Positions 55,758 to 64,000 of a stretch of 64,000 nucleotides of DNA are shown here, piece after piece. Position numbers and translations under genes: made by a program. Position 1 is the first letter of the stretch. Every line of letters begins with the position of its first letter. This DNA is from Aquanectria penicillioides (taxonomy: Eukaryota; Ascomycota; Sordariomycetes; Hypocreales; Nectriaceae): contig PYIU01000001.1 in the NCBI GenBank assembly GCA_003415625.1, positions 310,001 to 374,000 on the forward strand, written 5' to 3'. The notes beneath the pieces were generated by a model. It saw only the letters and a list, made by a program, of their open reading frames with translations. It did not search any database and was not told the DNA's origin.

Positions 55758-57851
55758 TTATACAAGGACAATCTCTTGCTCCGGCTTTTCCTCAAAGAAG
55801 TCTGGTCTGTAGCTCGTTGCAAGTCCAACACGGCGAAACTTTTGATCATCGAGACGTTCTAACAGGAGCAGTGTGTTCTCCGACAGTCGCAAAGCAAATA
55901 CCTGAAGGGACATATTGCAAATGTTGGAGGCATGTGCCGCATAATCCAACTGCCCAACAATCTCTTGCTTTCGTGATTCGTAGGAGACCAGTCTACCACT
56001 TGAAGTATCCGCAGAAAATACAGATTGTTCTGGTGCAGCTGCAAACGAAAAGACCTGCTTCAGAGGCACATGCATATTGTTGTCCTGGCGAACTGTAGTC
56101 ATGATTGCCGACCAAGGCTGGTACGCAGCAGAGTCTTGCCAAAATCGACACAGGCGTCCTCGAACACGAACATATGTCACGAGAGCACCATACTGAATGG
56201 GGTCTATGGCGTCCACTAGCTGAGGGGCCTTGGAGTGTACACCGACCTCGATCAGATCCAACTGCGCTTTGGATTCGACTTCCTCGCTGGTTTGGATGCC
56301 TGTGCAAAAAGGCAGCGACGCCCAGGTCCAGGAAGGAGGTGAAGGTTGCCCAGAGCTAGGATTTGCAGAAGCTGGCGAGATGACTTTCCAGGCGAGGTCC
56401 CTGGCGAACGTGGCTTTCCACAGACCGGCGATGTACTCTTGGTGTATCGTTGAGCTAGAAAGGTACTTTGTCGCAAGACCTGCCAGAGCAGGGAAGCGAT
56501 CCAAGGGGTTGGTCATCTCACGTAGTGTGTAGGATTCGACGAGGGTGAGCCATTCTCGATGGCGTGCCTCAGAGGTCCCACGATTACAAGCTAGCAAGAA
56601 TGCCTGTGGCGAGATTGTATTTTTCTCCGTGACGTTTGCATGGGTTAAATGAGTATCAGTGCTACTCGTTGGCAGATCCTCTAATTCTATGCATTGAAGC
56701 TGTGCACACGACCAGTATATCCTGTTTGGGGTCCAGAACAAGATCCTAGGCGACAGGTATTCCTCCTGCAAAGTCCACGCTCGTTTTGACCAAGGCGAGC
56801 GTGCTCGTATCTCGGCCAGGGATTGATCGGATACACAGACCCAAAATCCCGCCAACTTGGATGGAATTGTCGGGTATGAGAACGCCGTGCGTTGTGTGAG
56901 CAGGGGATCGGTGACTTTGAGGTTGGAGCTGACGACAAGAGTGAAGGTTGCGTTGCCGTAATACTGGTGCATCTTGGGTGCCTCGCGCTCAAAATCAACC
57001 CTGTTGTGGTCGTCTTGTATGATGCAGAGTGAATCTATCCAAAGGTATGAAAATCCAACGCGGCGACAAAGGTGGATGGCGTGGCGAAGGGTTGACGGAA
57101 GCTCTGTTATGGGAAATGACTGGCTGCGAATCTGAAAGTTTTGATACGTCGTCTTGCCGCGTTGAACCAAGATGGAATCTTTTTCTTGAAGTATTTTGGT
57201 GCCCCAAGGATAACTTAGCGCAACGTACTGCATCTGCTTGTCGTTTGAGGTGCAAATCTGCAGCTCCGAGTCGGACAGGATGCGCACCAACCTGGTGGGA
57301 CTCTCAGAAGACCAACTGAGGCTGGAACAGGTTTCCTTGTGCCCCATGTCGCAATTTTTGAGCCATTGCTTGATTTGGCGATTGATGCGGTCACTAGCAG
57401 GGTTTTCATCGAGGTTGATCCCGTCTATTTTCTCCGAGCTACATCGGAGTCGGGTCGAGAGCTCTGGACGGTCGCGTATCTCGACGTGCATCAAAAAGGG
57501 CTCCGACGCATCCCCCGACTGTTGCACGCGAGCGTAGACGGGACATCCTTTAGTCGTAGTGGAGAGCTGTTCCACCTCCAGCGTCGTCGCGCATTTCAGA
57601 AGCAGGGCCTGGCGGAAGAGGCGACACGTCCAGCAATACCTGGCGCACGTCTCGAGCTCTGCATAGTCCTTGTGGAAGATGAGGCGGCCTGGAAGCGCCC
57701 GCTTTTCCTTTCGGCATTGCTCCAAGACAATCTCGATTCGGCTGCAGCCCTTGCACACGGCCTGGCGATCCAGGCCTCTGGCGATGGCGGAAAAGTTTGG
57801 CGTCGTGGGTTCCTTGGGAAGACTCGGTTCTTTCGGCTTGAAAAGCCACAT
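55758..57851 (-). CDS. HET domain protein with Cys-rich N-terminal region
   Basis: Intronless, 697 aa from ATG 57851. The N-terminal 180 residues are Cys-rich (AVCKGCSRIE, RYCWTCRLFR, WLKNCDMGHKETC at about 163-175), as in the subgroup that places a probable metal-binding region before HET. The HET blocks are YVALSYPWG at 209-217, YLWIDSLCIIQDD at 269-281 and APKMHQYYGNA at 291-301, then SKRAWTLQEEYLSPRILFW. The C-terminus has WTWASLPF and alternating hydrophobic stretches. It belongs to a third subtype, distinct from the other two HET genes in the window. Role in non-self recognition is inferred from the family. Confidence 0.93.
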   Translation of the reverse strand: MWLFKPKEPSLPKEPTTPNFSAIARGLDRQAVCKGCSRIEIVLEQCRKEKRALPGRLIFHKDYAELETCARYCWTCRLFRQALLLKCATTLEVEQLSTTTKGCPVYARVQQSGDASEPFLMHVEIRDRPELSTRLRCSSEKIDGINLDENPASDRINRQIKQWLKNCDMGHKETCSSLSWSSESPTRLVRILSDSELQICTSNDKQMQYVALSYPWGTKILQEKDSILVQRGKTTYQNFQIRSQSFPITELPSTLRHAIHLCRRVGFSYLWIDSLCIIQDDHNRVDFEREAPKMHQYYGNATFTLVVSSNLKVTDPLLTQRTAFSYPTIPSKLAGFWVCVSDQSLAEIRARSPWSKRAWTLQEEYLSPRILFWTPNRIYWSCAQLQCIELEDLPTSSTDTHLTHANVTEKNTISPQAFLLACNRGTSEARHREWLTLVESYTLREMTNPLDRFPALAGLATKYLSSSTIHQEYIAGLWKATFARDLAWKVISPASANPSSGQPSPPSWTWASLPFCTGIQTSEEVESKAQLDLIEVGVHSKAPQLVDAIDPIQYGALVTYVRVRGRLCRFWQDSAAYQPWSAIMTTVRQDNNMHVPLKQVFSFAAAPEQSVFSADTSSGRLVSYESRKQEIVGQLDYAAHASNICNMSLQVFALRLSENTLLLLERLDDQKFRRVGLATSYRPDFFEEKPEQEIVLV

Positions 57852-58721
57852 GGTTTCTCACGCCGGGACGATGAACAGGGAAGGGATGATTTTGAGGTCA
57901 TGATGGGCACTTCTGAGAGGGACGCTGCAGGGCTGAGATCCAGCTACCCCTGCTGGCTACTCAGTGCAAGCTTGCATAGGCTCCCGATCGGAGTTTAGCG
58001 GAACATGAGCGTCGCATTGGCGTCAGCGACAGGCATCACAGCACAGCCTCAACCGCGGCTCCCAGGGGCAGTGGCGATGATCACTTTTGGGGTCCCAGTG
58101 TGCGCTATACACATTCAGAGGAGGAGATCAAGCCAATTATACATCGACTGACTCGTGAGACGCAGTTTGGCCGGTGTCAATCTGAGAGAACGCTGTTGTC
58201 GGTAGTGTTGTGTGGCCAATATATGGATATCCAGCTGGAAGATCCTCATTACTGGACTTGGCTGGAGGTGTGAGGCATTGTGCGCCGTGAGTCGCACCAA
58301 TATCCAGCACAGCAGAGGACAGACACAGTGATGCCAGAACAGCTGACAAGCTATCGCCACACCACAGAGGTCCTTTGTACAGCCTCATTTCAGCCACTGC
58401 TTGTCATACAGCAGCCTGCTACCTGGCAAGCATCGTTCCCACTCGTGAGAGTCTAAGCCCCTGCTGAAGGATTCAAGGCTGAAACGCCTGCAAGTGTCCA
58501 GCGTCCAGCGCCCGGCCGTTGCGCTAAATAGTAACCGCTGATGTCACGTCGTCACATCGAAGTCGCCACTGGACGCTGTGATGGCTGTCGATATCTCGTC
58601 CTCCTTCTGGTAATCTTCATCTCTAAACTTTCGAGACGTGTTGTTTGGTTGCTTTCTCGCTTTCCACAGCTTCTCCTGTCTCCTCCTCGACCCGCTGCTG
58701 ATCGCCTCCTCCATTTCCGCC
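57852..58721. other. divergent promoter region
   Basis: Between the HET gene and the small membrane-protein gene. No gene seen. Confidence 0.5.
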
Positions 58722-59373
58722 ATGGACTCTGTCCGCAACATGGGAGGCGACGTCCTCCCTTGGTTCGTCGCCCACATCGCCTGCGTCATGGCTCATTTCT
58801 TTTACATGCTGTCGGGCGACTACGGCTTCATCAGTGCCGGCCTAGAAACGGACAGCAAGTACACGAAGGCCTGCTTCATGGCCGGTGCTCAGGTGAGTTC
58901 TGCACGCCGTCGCCGTCGCACCTCAGCGACAGACTCGACTGACCAAGCTCCCAGGCGATGCTCTGCATGGCCGCCAACCTCTTCTACCTATGCTTTCTCT
59001 TCGCCGCCCAGCGAACCCCAGACACCACCATCACCTCTCAGAGTCGCCGTTTTTCCTTCCAAATCATCCTCTCCGTGGGCATGATCTTCAACCTCCCCGT
59101 CATGGTCGTTGATTTCCTCGTTGCGCATTCCTCGGCGTCCATGTCGGCAGAGTACGGCCCATTGAGCGCCGTGAGCGCGTTCGCCATAATAGCCGGGTAT
59201 GTTCCTCACCGCACGCACATCGATCATGACAGATGCTCTAACATTGCAATCGCTCGTGTAGAATTGCTACCCTTGGGACCCTCGTCTTGGACGCGTGGAA
59301 AATGCACGACCTTTGGAAGCAAGGCAGGGAAAGATACGAGGTGCTCAACAGCCTGGAGCCGGATGATTGGTAG
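58722..59373 (+). CDS. small four-helix integral membrane protein, unknown
   Basis: Three exons: 58722-58892, 58955-59196, 59262-59373 (174 aa). The ATG at 58722 gives the first membrane helix directly; an upstream open stretch starts only at TTG. Four hydrophobic segments at about 14-34, 50-75, 90-112 and 124-146 are joined by short loops, and the C-terminus (DLWKQGRERYEVLNSLEPDDW) is charged. No signal peptide, catalytic motif or known family is visible. Topology with both ends in the cytosol is likely. All junctions keep frame, which supports a real gene. Confidence 0.75.
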
Positions 59374-59774
59374 ATGCGATGACCAACAATGAGGAAATAT
59401 GAATGCCTAACACACGTCTCGCACGTATTTTAATCTCCGTGCCCGTCAAGAATACTTTGGGATACCGGAGAGTCCGCCGGCGGGGTTCGTTTCTTGATTT
59501 GATGTGAGCAAAACAATTTAGACTACTTCGTAGAGTGGGGGAGAGGATGTTACTCATGGATGACACACGATGGTAGAAGATGCAAAAGTCAAGACGCAAA
59601 TAATCAATTGTCATAGATACAATGACCGCAAAAGTGCAACTCAAGTCCCACGTCCGCCACAAAGCTCCCATGCATTCGTATCCGTGATATTTACAACACG
59701 GCATCATAAACGGTCATTGTTTCATCCTCATCGCCGATATGCAGCATTTCATCGTAACGCATAGCAGATGTCAA
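59374..59774. other. convergent 3' spacer
   Basis: 3' regions of the flanking genes; nothing else seen. Confidence 0.5.
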
Positions 59775-61993
59775 TTAGAAGAATGCGCCCGCAAGGCCAA
59801 ACGCCACAACAAGTGCATCCAAGCACGATCGAGACACGCGGAATGCCCGTCTTCCGCGTCCCACTTTGACTACCGGCGTCGTGACAGGGCCAGCGGCTGT
59901 GGCTTGAGCCTTGTTCCCACCCGCGTTGGTGGGAGTAGCAGCCGCTTTCTCGCCACCGACCTTGGACTGCTTGGCGCCAGGAGACGGGGTGTTCGTTGCA
60001 TATGAACCCTTACCTCCAGTGGCTTCGGGTCCTTTCACATCTGAAGCAGTTCGAAGAGGCTGGTCAGCAGTCTTGGTGCCCTTGGCCAGATGCTTGAGCT
60101 TGTAAGACACGCCGCCCTCACACGAACAAGGCTCGGGCTGCACAACGGGATGACCCTTGCACTCGCTTCCGTGGCAAACCGCGGGCTTGTGCACGATCCT
60201 TCCCGCGCAGTTATTATCGTTGCAGCGAAGGGGAACCCACTGGGCCTTACCCTTTTGCTTAACATAGACTAGTTCTCCCTTACACATGCTGCCCATGAAC
60301 GGCTTGAGGATGGAAATAGCAACTTGGCATTTGCCAGCTTGGCAAATAACATCGGGCGGCTGGAACCCGTTTGTTGGGAATACCGTTGAGACCGTTAAAG
60401 AGCCGCTAACGGTGATGGTCGTGACGATATTTCCAGTAACGTTGGGACCGGGGACGGCGACGGTGGACACGGAGCCCGCAGTTGACTGAGAGCCTCCGGT
60501 TGAGACCGATGATGGTGCTCTGAAGGAGTTGGAAACGTAGACAATCAGCAAAATGTTATTAGGCACATCCTGACGTCGTCGAATGCCGCGATCGTGCGGA
60601 GTAATTGATGATGATAAGTCGCCTCCACAAAGTTGGGCCTTGTTACCGGGGCAAGGAATGTTGCACAGCTCTGAAGCCGCGCGCTTAGTCGAGCCACCGT
60701 TGATGGTTGCACCGCAGTAGCAGTTACTGGTGAACCGCGTTAGTATTCATCAAGCAGTAATTAAAAAAAAAAAATTCATTTATACTTACCTTCCGTGAAT
60801 ACCAGAAAAGTTTGAGCCTTGGCAGAGGCTGGTGCACAGCTCAAGCCTCATGTCGGAACTCGAGTGGACACGAACAAAGGTCGGGTAGTTGGCCGACGAT
60901 GCGACGCACCCAAACAGACGGAAGTTCCCCACGGCGTCGGGGAAGAATGGATTGGAAGTGGATGGCGAAGAAGCAGTACTTTGGCCGCTTGTGGCTTTCG
61001 AGGGCGCGTTCAGCGATCCGCGAGTTGCTGAAGTGGCTGGCGCGCTGATGTCACTGCGGGCGCTGCCGTGGCTACCAGGAGTGTTGACTTTGCCATTGGC
61101 GACTGTGGGTTGGCTGTTGGCACTGGTTGCTTTGGTGCTGTGCTGATCTGGACGACTCCCGCCGTCGCTGCCCTCGCCGAGACTTTTGGACGTCAGGGTG
61201 CTGTCCCCAAATAAGGCGGTGCTCGAGGGCGGAGATGGAATGGTATCAGTGACTCCTGGGTTGGCATCACCTCCTCCCACTGTGGTTATCGACCACATGG
61301 GTGTTATGTTGGCCGAGGATCCGGTTGAGGTGTTAGATTCGCTAGTCGAGGCATCAGGCTCACTACTTGAAGAGGTATGGGTGGATGACGTCTCGTCTAT
61401 AACAGCGTCTATGTGGGTGACTTCAAGTGCAGCCGATTCAACAATGAACTGTGAAGGGGGATCCGGGCAGTTCTGCCATACGGAAATGTCAATGGGGACC
61501 CCCAGCTGGTCTAGCGTGACAGTAAAGGGGACGTTGCTCAGAACATCCTGCGCCCCGTCTGTCGGTGACTGGATTTCATCGTAGATGGCAGTGTCTCCAA
61601 TTTTGATTGTGAGCGAGCAGAGGACAGAGGGCAGTAGACCCGTCATCGCTGAAGCAGTTCCTCCACCGAAGGCTTGGCCAGGGTTTGATACGCCCATAGA
61701 AAGCTTGACGCCCAGCTTGTCTCCAACCTTGGTGTCTGCCGGGAGCTCCACGTTGAGTCCAAATCCTTCGCTTCTATCTGCTGGTACAGCCATGAGACTA
61801 GGCACTACGCATTAGTAACGCAGCCCGCTACTACATTATGGATCCTTTGAACTCACATTTTCGATTGCAGAACCAGGGTGATATCCTCAGCCATGGTCGC
61901 TGTGCTGAGATCTAGTTGAATTGATTCTGTTGTGTCTGCCATGAGGCCTGGCAACGAGGCCAGCCCCATGAAGAGAGCCCTGCTGGATTTCAT
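59775..61993 (-). CDS. WSC-domain, GPI-type wall protein
   Basis: Three exons on the minus strand: 61993-61857, 61797-60790, 60726-59775 (698 aa). A signal peptide (ending PGLMA, about residue 19) precedes a 140-residue beta-rich region (ADTKVGDKLGVKLSMGV, TIKIGDTAIYDEI, PIDISVWQNCPDPPSQF) that I do not recognise. A long Ser/Thr-rich stretch follows, then a WSC domain from about 340 to 415: FGCVASSANYPTF, ELCTSLCQGSNFSGIHGR, SNCYCGATINGG, ELCNIPCPGNKAQLCGG. A second Cys-rich segment (CQAGKCQVAI, CNDNNCAGRIV, VCHGSECKG, PCSCEGG) is repeated-looking. The C-terminus is hydrophobic (DALVVAFGLAGAFF), consistent with a GPI signal. WSC domains bind wall glucan; the protein may be a wall adhesin or sensor-like protein. 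Confidence 0.86.
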
Positions 61994-63124
61994 GGTGACG
62001 TTTGATGAGCTAGTGAACCTACGACGGTGCAGATTAGCGGAAGTACGAATTGTGAGACTGCAAGAAGGAAGAGCTGCTCCCTTTGGCGCTCATGGGAAGC
62101 GTGTTCCCTTTATACAGTTTCATAACTAGCATCTAGAAGTGCAACTAAAAAAGGAGGCCAAGTCGTTTTTTTTGTTCGAGACTGGAATTTGGGCTGCATG
62201 GTGTTTTTAACGGTATGAGAGACGATACATAGATCGACAGCTTGGGCTCAGTTGCGCCACAACGTACTGGAGGCAATACACGATTCGCCAATGCTTTGGT
62301 GGTCGCATTCCAAGGGCAGGCGAGTCTGAACGGCCAGCGATGCGCAAGAAGGGAACTTTCCACTCAAGTCTCAGATGCAATGACCCACGACGATTTTTTT
62401 GGGGGGTCCACGAGTGCCGTGAGACAGACGAGATCAGACATTCTGGTATGCCTGTCGCATAGGGTCATGGCTTTATTTAGTGTCGGTATGCAACTCCAGC
62501 GTTGACTTGGGATTGATTCACACAACCTATCCCTAGATCCAGCCTCACAGCCTCCCTAGCATCCGCAGTGGCTTCGGACACAAGCGCAATAGTAGGGTAT
62601 CTATAGATGTTGTGCTCACCAAGGGTAAAAGAGAACAACGATATTAAACAGCAGCGCAATTTGACCACTGACCTTATGTCTCTCAAAGCCCCCTCGCCTT
62701 CTCTACGGATATTCTTATTGGTATAATACACTGGTATAGTTCTAACGATAAAGAGACCTTGCAACAGCCGTTGTAGCGTACCGAGCGAGGGAGGGAAGCT
62801 GGGTCAATATCTGATAAGCTAGTCGCAAAATGGTGCTATGGCGGGCGCCCTGTGTCGAGAGGTGGATCTTTGTCATCCAAGGGACGGCTGATTTAGCACA
62901 TACAAGGTCATAACCGGCACCCTCAATGCACCAAAGGTGTCCTATCCCTGAGGGTGAATAAGTACCTGTGTAGAATAAAAACAGGCATAATGTGAAAAGG
63001 AAATAACAAAAACTGGTTTTATATGAGTTGCAGAGTTGATGGAGCATATATAATAATATAATATGCGTTCTTTTAGAATTTATTAACTTTCCCTATGCTT
63101 TAAGTTAATTAATAATAAATTTCA
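61994..63124. other. 1.1 kb intergenic, AT-rich at the end
   Basis: Promoter of the WSC gene, then no gene; strongly AT-rich at 63040-63120. Confidence 0.5.
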
Positions 63125-63419
63125 ATGTATTTCTTTTCTCAAGATGCTGGAGGTACAGCTGTCACCTACCGACAAGCCACTAGCCCCACACATGCGCCCT
63201 TGATCTGCCATATTGGGCTAATAGTACGTGCCTGTTACACTGTTATGTGTGCCAAATCAGCTCCCCATTTATCCGTACGATATGAAACAGTTGTCCCAAC
63301 CAGTGCCTCCCAAAGCCGTCAGAAGGGGCAGAATAGCCACTGGTCGGTTAGTCCGAAAAGTAATACAGAAGATGGATTATATGACCATCAGCTCGCGGCC
63401 AATCAGGGCGCGGCGGACA

Positions 63420-64000
63420 CACGACCAATCCCACTCCAAGTTGCTACCGATGCTGAAAGTCTTATGATCACCAAACTCTTGCTGGAGCATGGAGCGGATC
63501 CAAATTCAACCATGAATCCACATCATAGGAATCCACTGATTATTGTTCTCAGAGATCATAGGGGGTATGCCCTGTCAATGGCCGACCTTCTGATCAACGC
63601 TACAGCAGATGCAACACGCATGGAGAACGACGGCGAAATGCCGCGCATGTCTTTTAATTGAGATGAATGATATACCGGCAGTAATAGAAGCGTTTTGGGC
63701 AGGCCACAATATCAACGAATTCATTGCTGATAGAGGCTCAGGAATTCAGATCGCGGCTCTAAGTGGGCGGTTGGAAATGGTCGAATTTTTCCTGGATACT
63801 AGGGGAAGCCTCAATATCGCAAGCAACGCCTACCTTAATGTCTGGTGTCGATTGCACGATAGCGCTGTCTTTCATAGCAAGTTTCCTGGAGTCCACTTCT
63901 CCTCAATCCAGATCGCGGCCCGGAGAGGCGACTTTGAGATTTCCCGCTGCCTACCTCAGCATGAGGCGGATATTGATGGCCTTCCAGCCTCAGCGCTCTG
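63420..64000 (+). pseudogene. ankyrin-repeat protein, broken and cut by the window edge
   Basis: Ankyrin-type units are visible: LMITKLLLEHGADPNSTM at about 63458-63515, then after a TGA at 63659 the reading continues in the next frame from before 63663 with GIQIAALSGRLEMVEFFLD and SIQIAARRGDFEISRCL up to the end of the window. The frame change inside an otherwise continuous repeat region points to a frameshift or an unseen intron; no good splice pair was found. The frame is open upstream to 63125 but that part has no ankyrin character. Usual partners are HET or STAND-type genes; the rest lies outside. Confidence 0.65.

Overview
The window is nuclear DNA of a filamentous ascomycete (Pezizomycotina, most likely Hypocreales; the order is an inference). 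Reasons: genes carry 0-7 short introns of about 49-97 bases with GTRNGT donors, CTRAC-type branch points and YAG acceptors, and the gene families are fungal (HET domain, CFEM/Pth11-like receptor, Zn2Cys6 and C2H2 activators, WSC, But2, BIM1-like and Ser/Thr-rich GPI-type surface proteins). I rebuilt the spliced genes by hand; nearly every junction keeps frame and restores a family motif, and exon coordinates are given in each entry. There are no rRNA genes, no tRNA I could support and no CRISPR. The gene density is low and the content is accessory.

Layout. 1-7.6 kb: one secreted Thr-rich protein followed by a gene-poor, partly AT-rich stretch. 7.6-15.4 kb: a CFEM-domain Pth11-like receptor, two convergent HET-domain genes and a LITAF-type zinc-ribbon membrane protein with a polyglutamine tract. 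17-28 kb: a P450, a C2H2/fungal-specific-domain activator, an allantoate-type MFS permease and a Baeyer-Villiger-type flavin monooxygenase, a set that looks like a small metabolic or detoxification cluster without a core synthase. 30-34 kb: a secreted But2-type protein, an F-box-like protein and an unknown protein. 34-41 kb: a Zn2Cys6 activator, an aldehyde dehydrogenase and a divergently transcribed zinc alcohol dehydrogenase, probably one alcohol/aldehyde catabolic unit; the shared promoter holds three copies of GCGGCTTCT arranged as a direct and an inverted repeat.

42-51 kb: a secreted beta-rich protein, a large Ser/Thr kinase fused through a low-complexity linker to a HET-like C-terminal region, a BIM1-like membrane-anchored protein and a GPI-type six-cysteine protein. 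52-64 kb: a decayed sugar-transporter pseudogene, a third HET gene, a small four-helix membrane protein, a WSC/GPI protein and a broken ankyrin-repeat gene running off the end.

Two themes stand out. First, self/non-self or stress recognition: three HET genes, one kinase-HET-like fusion and an ankyrin relic. Second, small metabolic modules next to their own regulators. The kinase-HET-like fusion, whose exons appear as three separate reading frames until the introns are removed, is the most unusual object here.
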